A stretch of 40,550 bases of DNA from a virus, in IMG/VR virus record IMGVR_UViG_3300009034_000104, positions 1-40,550 of that record; one strand, 5' to 3'. Positions 31,051 through 38,311 of the stretch are shown here, piece by piece (position 1 is the first letter of the stretch; each line of letters begins with the position of its first letter). The position numbers were made by a program, and so were the translations under genes. The notes beneath the pieces are model-generated. The model worked only from the letters and a program-made list of their open reading frames with translations, did no database searches and was not told the DNA's origin.

Positions 31051-31153
31051 TAAACAGCGACAAAACTCGCTTGACTAACCAGAAAGAGGAAGGTGGATAA
31101 TGTGTATTGGTGGACATAGCATGTTCACCTAATAGCATGAGGGAGGAATTGAG

Positions 31154-31612
31154 ATGCCAACGTCAATAGGGAGCAGAATAAATGGAAATGAGTCTGAGGT
31201 CTTTAAGAAGCTCGAACTCTTCGGGCCAACGTATGTGTGTGAGGAAATTATCAAGCCTTCCTGCACTCCTGAAGCATTACAGAGATGGCTTAACAAACAG
31301 CCGGGCTATGAGAATGTCTCTGTATATGCTCTCAAACCCACGTTCAGGCATCCACCTGGCGAGATTACGGCTAAAGATATTGTGGCTGAAATCCAGAAGA
31401 GCTTTGAAGCATACAATCATCAGATATCTGCGCTGCAGGACGATCTGAAGCAGAAGGACGAAACGATAGACTATCTTCTGTCAGTGCTAAGGCGAAAGAA
31501 CGTCTTGAGTGCGCAGGACATTAGCTCACTGATGAAGACCATAGCGAATCCGATAGAAGGAATCAGGCAGCATTGTGGAACTGGATTATCTATGGCACGG
31601 GTATCCTTGTAA
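31154..31612 (+). CDS. 152-residue hypothetical protein with coiled coil
   Basis: AGGGAGG site. The N-terminal ~75 residues contain a helical unit (SEVFKKLELFGPTYVCEEII, PEALQRWLNKQPG) that might be a winged helix. A coiled coil follows (FEAYNHQISALQDDLKQKDETI). Not recognised; possibly regulatory or replication-related by position. Confidence 0.6.
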   Translation: MPTSIGSRINGNESEVFKKLELFGPTYVCEEIIKPSCTPEALQRWLNKQPGYENVSVYALKPTFRHPPGEITAKDIVAEIQKSFEAYNHQISALQDDLKQKDETIDYLLSVLRRKNVLSAQDISSLMKTIANPIEGIRQHCGTGLSMARVSL

Positions 31613-31748
31613 GATTCTAATCAAGCCAGTCTTTAAGAAAGGCATCAAGCGCAACGTTTTAATACAGCTTGAGGATGGCTTCAAAATAGTTGTGCCTTGG
31701 AGAGCATTGAGAAGGGCAAATAAATACCAATGCAGAGCAAGATTATAG
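31575..31748 (+). CDS. 57-residue protein, GTG start
   Basis: This frame overlaps the end of the previous gene and the start of the next. GTG at 31575 starts a protein with NVLIQLEDGFKIVVPWRALR, a clear beta-hairpin plus helix typical of small conserved phage proteins. The ribosome site is weak (GGA at a distance), so coupling to the upstream gene is likely. Protein-like sequence is the main support. Confidence 0.5.
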   Translation: MELDYLWHGYPCKILIKPVFKKGIKRNVLIQLEDGFKIVVPWRALRRANKYQCRARL

Positions 31749-31972
31749 ACGGCGAAGTTAGAGCTGGTACTGACACTAGAAACAATCAGATCCGAGCTAT
31801 GGTGAAGACCGGTAGGAGTCAAGCATCTATAGCCCGGGAGTACGGCATTAGTGAAAGTGCAATCAGCAGGATCGTGAATCGGAAGGACTCTCATCCTGAA
31901 GAGGAGCTAAAGCTCAAGTCTAAGGTTTTGAAGGTCTTAAAAGCAATCTGCAGGAAGGTGAGCGGGAAATGA
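31730..31972 (+). CDS. Small helix-turn-helix protein
   Basis: 80 residues. RSQASIAREYGISESAISRI (about 29-48) is a classical HTH of the resolvase/Hin or sigma-like type. The N-terminal part AGTDTRNNQIRAMVKTG is an extra helix, the C-terminus very basic (KLKSKVLKVLKAICRKVSGK). Likely DNA-binding regulator. The stop overlaps ATG at 31969. Confidence 0.7.
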   Translation: MQSKIIDGEVRAGTDTRNNQIRAMVKTGRSQASIAREYGISESAISRIVNRKDSHPEEELKLKSKVLKVLKAICRKVSGK

Positions 31973-32028
31973 GTTGCCTTCTAGAAGAGTTGGCAAGAGC
32001 AATGGAATGGCTGAGGAAAGGAGGAGAA

Positions 32029-32337
32029 ATGACACAGGACATAATAGACCAAATCCGCGAAGCGGATAAGGTGATCAACGCAGACCAATTCGAGAAGTGT
32101 GTCTGGTGTGGTGAAGAAATACAACCTTGGAAGGAGATGCTGCATCAGGGTCATGCCCAGTATGGGCCGTGCAATGAGAAGGAGAAGCAGTGCTACGACC
32201 TGCTGATTGACCTGTGTGAAAACTACAATCACGGTGACAGAGCAACAACACCGTATGACCCAGACGCGAGAAAAGTCCTCAATGAGATTGCAGGGATAAT
32301 CAGGGAAACCAACTTCATTGAACCCAAAGGGGGCTAG
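32029..32337 (+). CDS. 102-residue zinc-motif protein
   Basis: The start at 32029 is chosen for its AAAGGAGGAG site; the ATG at 31969, overlapping the previous stop, would add 20 residues. CVWCGEEIQP (residues ~24-33), then a His-rich LHQGHAQYGPC and KQCYDLLIDLCENYNHG could complete a zinc site. The look is that of a small treble-clef or HNH-like fold without its active site. Function unknown. Confidence 0.6.
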   Translation: MTQDIIDQIREADKVINADQFEKCVWCGEEIQPWKEMLHQGHAQYGPCNEKEKQCYDLLIDLCENYNHGDRATTPYDPDARKVLNEIAGIIRETNFIEPKGG

Positions 32338-32339
32338 AG

Positions 32340-32423
32340 ATGTCTACTCAAGGGGTATCGGCGGTAATTCTAGTTAAGTCCGTGTCGGGCGAGAAGCCAG
32401 CCCAGGCTTTGCAAGTAGGCTAG
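32340..32423 (+). CDS. Possible 27-residue peptide
   Basis: AAGGGGG lies six bases before ATG at 32340; the peptide MSTQGVSAVILVKSVSGEKP ends at 32421. It may be translated, perhaps a leader for the genes at 32521-33476. Confidence 0.25.
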   Translation: MSTQGVSAVILVKSVSGEKPAQALQVG

Positions 32424-32520
32424 TAAACTCTAATCCTGAGAAAATAGACGAAAGATTATAGAGCTAGGGCTATACTAGATGAACCCTAGTTCGCCAAGTC
32501 AAAGGTCGAAATCCTGAGCA
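32424..32520. other. Structured leader before the Cys-rich/radical-SAM pair
   Basis: Contains AATCCTGAGAAAA near 32433 and AATCCTGAGCAAT near 32510, a direct repeat, and a hairpin CTAGGG ... CCCTAG near 32464-32489. No ribosome site better than a weak one precedes the following ATG. Confidence 0.3.
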
Positions 32521-32664
32521 ATGAACAGACTAGGCGAAAGAGTGAAGGAGTGCCCAATCGGCTATAGCTACTGCTACGCTTATTGCTACTGGCGGGTACG
32601 GGACAGGTGTTATCAGAGGAGCAAGCGGGGCAGGAAGATACCGGGAGTGAAGAGAGAGAAATGA
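32521..32664 (+). CDS. 47-residue Cys/Tyr-rich protein coupled to radical-SAM gene
   Basis: ATG at 32521; the stop overlaps the next start (ATGA at 32661). The core CPIGYSYCYAYCYWR followed by RDRC has four Cys amid Tyr residues, then a very basic tail (QRSKRGRKIPGVKREK). It resembles neither a standard zinc finger nor a known toxin. The CYAYCY stretch recalls the CEYCYA motif of the neighbouring protein. It could be a metal-binding partner, a peptide substrate of the radical-SAM enzyme, or a degenerate copy of its N-terminus. Confidence 0.5.
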   Translation: MNRLGERVKECPIGYSYCYAYCYWRVRDRCYQRSKRGRKIPGVKREK

Positions 32665-33476
32665 ACCGCACGAGTATAGAGTGGGTAAAGAACCCAGATG
32701 GCAGTCAAGGTTTCACTTGGAATCCAATCACGGGCTGCTTAAACAACTGTGAGTATTGCTATGCTCGGAAGTTGGCCAATGGGCGGTTGAAGCAGAGGTA
32801 TTTGGCAAAAAAGACTTGGCCCCTTACTGCTGGACTTACTGACCATCCAAGTGCCGACCCCTTCTATCCCCGCTTCTGGCCTGAGAGATTATGGCTACCG
32901 AGACATTACCGCAAGGACTCTGGGATATTCCCTTGTGATATGTCTGACCTCTTCGGAATAGGGATACCTGAAGAATGGACAAACCAAGTCATTAGAGTAA
33001 TGGAACTGTGTTCGTGGCATCGGTTCTATCTCCTGACGAAGCAGCCCCAGAATCTAATCAACTTCTCGCCGTTCCCTGCAAATATATGGTGTGGGGTAAC
33101 CGTAACCAACGATGCTATGCTCACACTGGCATTGACGGAACTCGGTCATATCGAAGCCACTGTGAAGTATCTGTCCATTGAACCGCTACTGGGTTCTCTT
33201 CAACCACCGATTGATAGGAGACTATCACAGGCCGGTATCAACGGGGTAATCATCGGCGCACAGACGAAGCCCACTATCTATCCCAATCCACGCTGGGTTC
33301 ACGAGATTATCGTTGCGTGTAGAGAGGCAGGTATACCGTATTTCCTGAAAGACAATTTGGCTGGGTGCCTTCCCAAAGAAGCACCTTACTACAGGATGCC
33401 TGGCTACCTTGTGCAAAAAGAAGGCTTTAGTTATGTGACCGATAAACCGATATTGATTCAGGAGCTTCCCTTATGA
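32661..33476 (+). CDS. DUF5131 (Gp37/Gp68-like) radical-SAM-type protein
   Basis: 271 residues. NRTSIEW and TWNPITGCLNNCEYCYARK are the signature of DUF5131 phage proteins; Cys26, Cys30 and Cys33 form a CX3CX2C iron-sulfur motif as in radical-SAM enzymes. Further family parts: IFPCDMSDLFG, HRFYLLTKQPQNL, IWCGVTVTND, LSIEPLLG, GVIIGAQT, PYFLKDN. The reaction is unknown for the family; nucleic acid or protein modification is suspected. The start at 32661 follows the stop of a Cys-rich small gene. The stop overlaps the ATG of the next gene. Confidence 0.85.
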   Translation: MNRTSIEWVKNPDGSQGFTWNPITGCLNNCEYCYARKLANGRLKQRYLAKKTWPLTAGLTDHPSADPFYPRFWPERLWLPRHYRKDSGIFPCDMSDLFGIGIPEEWTNQVIRVMELCSWHRFYLLTKQPQNLINFSPFPANIWCGVTVTNDAMLTLALTELGHIEATVKYLSIEPLLGSLQPPIDRRLSQAGINGVIIGAQTKPTIYPNPRWVHEIIVACREAGIPYFLKDNLAGCLPKEAPYYRMPGYLVQKEGFSYVTDKPILIQELPL

Positions 33477-33595
33477 AACAAGGCGACCTCGATTTAGCTT
33501 TTCTCCGCGCAGTGGGCTTCCAGAACAGAAGGTGCGTTCTGTATGAGCCGCCGTATTACTGGTGGATTGAATGGGTACAATTGAATCTGAACTGA
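33473..33595 (+). CDS. 40-residue protein coupled to the radical-SAM gene
   Basis: ATGA overlap at 33473. The sequence DLDLAFLRAVGFQNRRCVLYE and YYWWIEW is compact and protein-like with one Cys and many aromatics. Function unknown. Its tight coupling on the 3' side, like the Cys-rich gene on the 5' side, makes a three-gene unit. Confidence 0.55.
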   Translation: MKQGDLDLAFLRAVGFQNRRCVLYEPPYYWWIEWVQLNLN

Positions 33596-33605
33596 GAGTG
33601 AAGAA

Positions 33606-34061
33606 ATGAATAAGGGTTTGTTGCTGAGTGATGAGGCAATACAGGCAGCCTTTGATGGTGATTTTGGTGAAGTCTACTTTGGCCACAAGCCAACACCAGA
33701 TGACATCCTACTGGTCAAGTTAAGATTAGTAGCCAAAGCCCAACTCGCCAAAGTCCTCAAGCACATTCCTGATGAGGAAGAAATCAAGAAGGATTATGAG
33801 GCATTGATACTTGAGCATCGCAGAGAATATGAGGCAAAAGTCAAGGTTGCCAAAGAAATAGCCAAGAAACAAGAGAGGGAGAGGATAGCGAAGATAGCAT
33901 ATAAATATCTTGATGCTGGTATTTGTGACATTTGCTATGAGGATAATTGTGGTGACGAATTTACTTGCACAAAGGGGCGACATGGGGAGCCTTGCAAATG
34001 CCACAGTAGAATCAATGATTCGAGGGCTAACCTTGAGAAAGCCCTCAGGAAAGGAGAATGA
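33606..34061 (+). CDS. 151-residue helical protein with Cys-rich tail
   Basis: GAGTGAAG precedes the ATG. Residues ~50-115 form a long charged helix (EEEIKKDYEALILEHRREYE, KVAKEIAKKQERERIAKIA). The C-terminal part has CDICYEDNCGDEFTC and CKCHSR, about seven Cys/His for metal binding. Unknown family. Its stop overlaps the next ATG. Confidence 0.6.
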   Translation: MNKGLLLSDEAIQAAFDGDFGEVYFGHKPTPDDILLVKLRLVAKAQLAKVLKHIPDEEEIKKDYEALILEHRREYEAKVKVAKEIAKKQERERIAKIAYKYLDAGICDICYEDNCGDEFTCTKGRHGEPCKCHSRINDSRANLEKALRKGE

Positions 34062-34264
34062 TGGCAGAATACCAGTATGTTGAACACAGACAGGCTGACC
34101 CGATAAAGGTGAAACTCATCAAGGGTCAGAAGGAAGCCTACGGCTGGGAGGTGACAATCCAAGGTAGCATTGGCGTTGACATCATAGCCGAGATTCAAAG
34201 GATAGACGAAATCCTTAGAGGCACATACGTCAAGGTAGAAGAACCGAAGCCAGAGCAGGAGTGA
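34058..34264 (+). CDS. 68-residue phage protein next to recT
   Basis: ATGA overlap at the start; a second Met at position 2. KGQKEAYGWEVTIQGSIG and IIAEIQRIDEILRGTYV show one beta-hairpin and one helix. Short proteins with this YGWE/IDEILR pattern occur next to recombination genes in environmental phages (from memory). Function unknown. Confidence 0.6.
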   Translation: MMAEYQYVEHRQADPIKVKLIKGQKEAYGWEVTIQGSIGVDIIAEIQRIDEILRGTYVKVEEPKPEQE

Positions 34265-34304
34265 TAACCGAGACTCCGAGCTATGCGTTCTTTGTGAGGT
34301 GAGA

Positions 34305-34520
34305 ATGGTTTCTATACCAGCAACAGAGGTATCGACAAGGAACTGCTACAACTGCCTTGTAGATGGCGAGTATGTAGCTTGCCGAAAAGATCGTATCCTT
34401 TCGAAACATGCTCACCGGCAAATGCGTCTCTCCTATGAGAAAGTGCTCAAAAGCGAGTATCTATACCGATGCTGCCGAGATTGCCCAGACTTCGATAACG
34501 ATTGGGTTACTGAAAAATGA
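34305..34520 (+). CDS. 71-residue Cys-motif protein
   Basis: ATG at 34305 with GAGGT upstream, preferred over a GTG at 34299. NCYNCLVDGEYVACRKD and CCRDCPDFD provide six Cys, likely two zinc sites or one tetra-Cys site. The stop overlaps the recT start (ATGA at 34517). Function unknown. Confidence 0.6.
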   Translation: MVSIPATEVSTRNCYNCLVDGEYVACRKDRILSKHAHRQMRLSYEKVLKSEYLYRCCRDCPDFDNDWVTEK

Positions 34521-35779
34521 AAACACTCACTCAAGCTAATCTCACATACGAAGAAGCTAAGAAATACATCGAGTCTCACGAATGCGGAGACTGCGGTAGC
34601 AGACTGAGTATCGCTTGGGGAGGAATGCACGGCGTTGATGACGAGATTATCAGATGTACGAATAACATTGAGCATAACAGCTTTGTCAGACCTCAGAGCC
34701 TAAGTGCCTCACAGATACCGGGATTTAATCTATATGAGTCAAAGAAACAAAGGAGGAGAAAATTGGTACAAGAACACGGAGAAGAGAAGGGAACTGCACT
34801 ACAGAAGTTTCTAGCACCCGGGCAACTCAGTGAGAAGAGAGCTGAGCTAATCTTAAGAACCATCTGGGATAAAGCATCCGATGAGGCAGTTATCAAAGCA
34901 GCTATGCTCTGCTTCAATCACGGCCTAGACCCGCTACTCGGCCACGTCTTTCTTATCCCATTCGGCGATGAATGGGCGGTAGTGGTGGGCATAAAGGCTA
35001 ATCGGCTTATGGCCGGCCAGAAGGGTAAGTATGGCTATGGTGATGACAGCCCACGAATTATGACCGACCAAGAGCAGAAGAAGGTATTTGGTAAGGTTGA
35101 TGAGGACAACATCGTAGCTATTACTGTTCTTCAAGACGTTGATCGTCTTCAATATCGTGGCTACGGCAGATACCAGAAAAAAGGTGGTCACTTCCAAGGC
35201 GAAGAGAAAGGGAACAGCCGCGAGAATATGGCTATGATCAGGTCTGAACGCCAAGCGCTTGACAGGTTTGCTCCCGGGACTTTACCGCAGGGTGTTGAAG
35301 TCGTTGACGAGCGTTTTATGGAGGGACAGTTTAAGGAGATTGACGAGGGCAGAAAAGTGGTGATCAAAACCGGTGAGATTGTTGAGCAGAAAGCACAAGA
35401 CCCTGAGTCTGAAGAAGAAACCACCGACAATCCGTATGCCGACCTACTGATTGGATGCCCCGAGCACTCCGAGTCTTGGCTAATCAACAAGAAATTCGGA
35501 ACCAGGTTTCACCCAATGCCGGACAAAGAAGAGCCATTCTGTAATTTCGGGCCGCAGATCAAGGTACTACTCGGAGAACTTGCCAAGAAAGCCTTTGTAA
35601 ATCCAGAGGAGGAACTGAAGCCGTGGCTGAAGGAGAATTACGGCAAAACAAAGTCCAAGTTCAGTGAGGAAGAGTGGGTTGAGGTACTGGGCAAGCTGGA
35701 TGCCATGGCTAATCCTGAGCCCGTACCAGTTCAGGGAGAACAGGCGAGTTTCGGTCCAGACGATATTCCGTTCGGATAG
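34517..35779 (+). CDS. recT: RecT/Bet-family single-strand annealing protein with N-terminal zinc motif
   Basis: 420 residues. Residues ~100-280 follow the RecT/Bet pattern: KAAMLCFNHGLDPLLGHVFLIP, VGIKANRLMAGQKGKY and the late ENMAMIRSERQALDRFAPG. The family anneals complementary single strands during phage recombination and concatemer formation. The N-terminal ~55 residues hold CGDCGS and a later C47, an extra zinc-like module. The C-terminus is acidic and may bind a partner. No exonuclease of the usual RecE/Exo type lies next to it. The gene at 38532 is a possible nuclease partner. Confidence 0.85.
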   Translation: MKTLTQANLTYEEAKKYIESHECGDCGSRLSIAWGGMHGVDDEIIRCTNNIEHNSFVRPQSLSASQIPGFNLYESKKQRRRKLVQEHGEEKGTALQKFLAPGQLSEKRAELILRTIWDKASDEAVIKAAMLCFNHGLDPLLGHVFLIPFGDEWAVVVGIKANRLMAGQKGKYGYGDDSPRIMTDQEQKKVFGKVDEDNIVAITVLQDVDRLQYRGYGRYQKKGGHFQGEEKGNSRENMAMIRSERQALDRFAPGTLPQGVEVVDERFMEGQFKEIDEGRKVVIKTGEIVEQKAQDPESEEETTDNPYADLLIGCPEHSESWLINKKFGTRFHPMPDKEEPFCNFGPQIKVLLGELAKKAFVNPEEELKPWLKENYGKTKSKFSEEEWVEVLGKLDAMANPEPVPVQGEQASFGPDDIPFG

Positions 35780-35815
35780 ATGGACATTTGGAGGAGAATT
35801 GTAAAGGAGGAGGAA

Positions 35816-36085
35816 ATGCAAATCCCAGAGAAATACAAACCAATGGAAGAATTTATCGGCAAGATGATTGCTCGGCTTGAGGAAGCGGAAAAGAAATACG
35901 GTAATTGGGAAGATGTTGATTATGATGGCTTATACTATCACTTCGTTGAGGAAATAGGAGAGCTTATGGCGAAGCAATTCGATGATATAACCGAAGTAAT
36001 TGACGTGGCGAATATGTGCTTTATGATGTGGTGGGCACTGGAGGGTCATCTCTCAGAGTTGAGAAAGGTGAGTTCAGCTAGTTAA
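35816..36085 (+). CDS. MazG-like nucleotide pyrophosphohydrolase
   Basis: 89 residues from the ATG at 35816, which has AAAGGAGGAGG; a frame open to 35780 has a poorer site. FVEEIGELMAKQF and ITEVIDVANMCFMMWWAL give the EExxE ... ExxD metal-binding helices of all-alpha NTP pyrophosphatases. Such enzymes remove unwanted nucleotides or lower ppGpp. The spacing between the two motifs (10 residues) is shorter than usual, so activity is uncertain. Confidence 0.65.
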   Translation: MQIPEKYKPMEEFIGKMIARLEEAEKKYGNWEDVDYDGLYYHFVEEIGELMAKQFDDITEVIDVANMCFMMWWALEGHLSELRKVSSAS

Positions 36086-36119
36086 CATTTCAGGACAGGA
36101 TGTAACAAGTGAGGCATAG

Positions 36120-36386
36120 ATGAGTGTCCAACCAACTAGGGAAGTGGATTATAGACCAGCCGAGAAAGCGTTGAAGTTGTGGCTCAAAGCTCAAGGCATG
36201 GGCATAATGAAGTGCCAAGAGTGGAATAGGTGGGATTTTAATAACCGTCCATTTTGGTCTGTGTGGGGTTTAGTCTATGGAAAGGCTAACAGAGTATTCA
36301 CTGACTTTTGTGGCATCCATATATACGATGATGGTGAAGTGCTTATTGTGGCAAAAAACATTTTCACCGATACAGACCTGAAGTGA
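36120..36386 (+). CDS. 88-residue hypothetical protein
   Basis: AGTGAGG lies before the ATG. RPAEKALKLWLKAQGMGIMK is a helix; the rest is beta-rich with aromatic residues (NNRPFWSVWGLVYGK, CGIHIYDDGEVLIVAKN). Not recognised; might be a nuclease-like fold fragment, but no catalytic pattern is visible. Confidence 0.6.
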   Translation: MSVQPTREVDYRPAEKALKLWLKAQGMGIMKCQEWNRWDFNNRPFWSVWGLVYGKANRVFTDFCGIHIYDDGEVLIVAKNIFTDTDLK

Positions 36387-36392
36387 GGCGAT

Positions 36393-36761
36393 ATGGCGAA
36401 ACCTCAGCTTGACAAATACAAATGCGGTAAATGCAAGGATACTGCACTAATCCCGCTTAAAAGGAAGGACGGTTCGGTCGTTCCCTATGCTTGGTTATTC
36501 TGTGAGTGCTATGAGGAGGAGCCAGAGCACTATCATCCGGTACGGCCAGAAGATTTTGACTTCCCTATATCCTACTCTTATTACAGAAGTCTTTGCCAAT
36601 ATCATGGCTGGGCTGACCCAGGTAGTGATGTTTCACCAGAATCAGATACTAGAGAAGTTGAGCAAGTAAAAGCCGATCTTCTTAATCTTCAAGCAAAAGT
36701 AGGTGAGTTAGTGCATAAGAAGACGGTTGCTAAGCAAGGTACTAAATATACTATTAAATAA
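36393..36761 (+). CDS. 122-residue zinc-motif protein before the origin candidate
   Basis: KYKCGKCKDTALIPL and WLFCECYEEEP make a four-Cys zinc site as in replication loader or DnaC-like N-termini. A C-terminal helix EVEQVKADLLNLQAKVGELV may dimerise. Its position directly before the 9-bp repeats and the ATPase suggests a replication accessory. Inference only. Confidence 0.6.
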   Translation: MAKPQLDKYKCGKCKDTALIPLKRKDGSVVPYAWLFCECYEEEPEHYHPVRPEDFDFPISYSYYRSLCQYHGWADPGSDVSPESDTREVEQVKADLLNLQAKVGELVHKKTVAKQGTKYTIK

Positions 36762-36840
36762 ATATATATAGGGGGGTAACAATAAAGCTATCAATTCCTT
36801 TACACGTGTCTCCTCTTGACGCAAACAGTTTTAGCCTCGT

Positions 36841-36921
36841 GTTACTGTTGTTACTGAAGTTATTTTCTGCTACTGAAGTTACTGAGTTACCATTGTTACC
36901 GTTGTTACTATTGTTATTAGG
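36841..36921 (+). repeat. Tandem 9-bp repeats, candidate replication origin
   Basis: Nine units of about 9 bp based on GTTACTGTT / GTTACCATT / GTTACTGAA run from 36841 to 36921; two units deviate by one base in length. GTTACY occurs at 36841, 36850, 36878, 36886, 36895 and 36904, GTTATT at 36859 and 36913. AT-rich DNA (ATATATATA) lies ~75 bases upstream. In-frame stops show it is not coding. Iterons beside a replication gene fit an origin or an autoregulatory site. Confidence 0.65.
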
Positions 36922-36929
36922 AGCGCTAA

Positions 36930-37814
36930 TTGCCAGAATTCACGAAGTATGATATTGAGCAGTGGATAAAAACCATTGCTACCGGTGAATTCCATTATAA
37001 GAGCGTATGCGGGCTTGATAGGGTACAACTTACTCCTCAGGATGATTCAAAGATCAGAAAATATTTATGGGATTTTTGTCATAGCTCAGAGCCAATATGT
37101 GAGTCGGTCGGTAGGAGAGATGGGTATTATCGGGCAATACAGAATGCCGCTCAGCCTGTGGACTGGCAGGGTGCAGAAGCAAAGAAGGACTTCCCCCTGA
37201 TTCTACCGTTTGATTTAAGGAGGTATGTATTTATCTACCCGAACACGGCAACAATAGTCGCTGGTTCAAAGAGTTCTGGTAAGACTGGATTCCTCTACCG
37301 AACAGTGGCTCTGAATATGCTTCATGTGAATACTATACTCCTGAGCAATATGGAAGGTGGCAGAGAACAGATGCGGGACAGGTTTTCTGCGATGGACATT
37401 GAGATACCAAAACCCGCACCGTTTACGGTCTATCCTGTTTCAGAGAATTTCCACGATTATATCAAGAAACCGGATACTCTCTACGTCATTGATTATATTG
37501 ATGCCCCAGATGGTATGGACTTCTACCTCATAGGAGCATCGATTTCTAAGATCAGAAAGAAGCTGAATAATAGTGTGGCCGTTATAGGCTTGCAGAAGCC
37601 CTCGACTCGCGATACAGCTTTTGGTGGGGAACAGACGCTGAAGGATTCGGCACTTTATATAGCAATGGACAGTAGCAAATTGAAAATAGTAGATGCCAAA
37701 GTGCCAGCAAGTAAAACACTTCATCCTAAGAATATGGCCTGGACCTTTCGGTATGAGGATGAGGGAACCACATTCGAGGATATAACTCCTTACTATGGGG
37801 AATCTGGTCAATAG
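36930..37814 (+). CDS. RecA/DnaB-like ATPase, probable replicative helicase or initiator
   Basis: 294 residues. TTG start at 36930, seven bases after AGGAG (36919-36923). Residues 1-95: a basic N-terminal domain (WIKTIATGEFHYKSVCGLDR). Walker A GSKSSGKT (112-119), Walker B LYVIDYID (184-191), and RecA-like elements VAVIGLQKPSTRDTAFGGE and ALYIAMDSSKLKIVDAK. No primase or polymerase is encoded, so the phage uses host enzymes. Repeats just upstream support a role in initiation. Confidence 0.75.
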   Translation: MPEFTKYDIEQWIKTIATGEFHYKSVCGLDRVQLTPQDDSKIRKYLWDFCHSSEPICESVGRRDGYYRAIQNAAQPVDWQGAEAKKDFPLILPFDLRRYVFIYPNTATIVAGSKSSGKTGFLYRTVALNMLHVNTILLSNMEGGREQMRDRFSAMDIEIPKPAPFTVYPVSENFHDYIKKPDTLYVIDYIDAPDGMDFYLIGASISKIRKKLNNSVAVIGLQKPSTRDTAFGGEQTLKDSALYIAMDSSKLKIVDAKVPASKTLHPKNMAWTFRYEDEGTTFEDITPYYGESGQ

Positions 37815-37850
37815 CGGTGAAGATTACCGCCCAATGAAGGGGAAACAGTA

Positions 37851-37887
37851 ACGGTATACCGTCTAAGCGTTTAATGGGTATTAAACG
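37851..37887. promoter_or_regulatory. Operator-like palindromes upstream of gene 37905
   Basis: ACGGTATACCGT (37851-37862) is a perfect 12-bp palindrome. CGTTTAAT and ATTAAACG (37868-37875, 37880-37887) form a perfect inverted repeat with a 4-base loop. Related elements recur at 38238-38281. Confidence 0.5.
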
Positions 37888-37904
37888 TGAAGGAGGGAAA
37901 AGTT

Positions 37905-38234
37905 ATGAAGGATTGTAAATGTCATGCTAGAGCAATAGAGACCGAAAGGCAAGAGATGTGGAAAAGAATCTTTCCACCCGATGGGAATGTGCCTATCACA
38001 TGCCCGATACCAGTTGGCAGAGGTAATTTAGCTGGGCAAGAAGCTGATTTCTATCTGCTTGATTTTGACCGAGTCTCGCACACTGAAAAGGAAGCACTTA
38101 TATTTGAGATGGCAGAAAAATTCAATTTAGCTCCTATTGAAATCAGGCGGGAGATTGAAGCACAAGGGGCACCAGTTAAGGCGGATAGAGTCTTTGTCTC
38201 TTGGTGCAAAAACCATAGCTTGGCAGCACTATAG
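37905..38234 (+). CDS. 109-residue hypothetical protein flanked by operator-like repeats
   Basis: ATG at 37905 with GGAGGG; a GTG at 37887 would lack a site. N-terminal MKDCKCHARAIE may bind metal with a later Cys. The rest is mixed (EADFYLLDFDRVSHTEKEAL, FNLAPIEIRREIEAQGAPV). NLAPIEIRREIEAQG looks like a small helical recognition part. Not recognised. Matching palindromes lie on both sides of the gene, so it may be autoregulated or a transferred cassette. Confidence 0.6.
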   Translation: MKDCKCHARAIETERQEMWKRIFPPDGNVPITCPIPVGRGNLAGQEADFYLLDFDRVSHTEKEALIFEMAEKFNLAPIEIRREIEAQGAPVKADRVFVSWCKNHSLAAL

Positions 38235-38237
38235 TAT

Positions 38238-38281
38238 GCGTATAACAGAGGTTAAACGCATAGACAGTAGCCGTATACCGT
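38238..38281. promoter_or_regulatory. Operator-like repeats downstream of gene 37905
   Basis: GCGTATAAC (38238-38246) and GTTAAACGC (38251-38259), 4-base loop, then CCGTATACCGT (38271-38281). The same two motifs, in the opposite order, lie at 37851-37887. Confidence 0.45.
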
Positions 38282-38311
38282 CCAGATAATGACTCTTGTT
38301 TGGAGGGAGAG

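Noticed and set aside
32338-32660. A complete group I intron
   Set aside because: Only words like the Q and R elements are present; the partner strand expected for P7 and clear splice sites were not found.
36841-36921. CRISPR array
   Set aside because: The 9-bp units have no spacers and no cas-like genes occur; tandem iterons explain them better.
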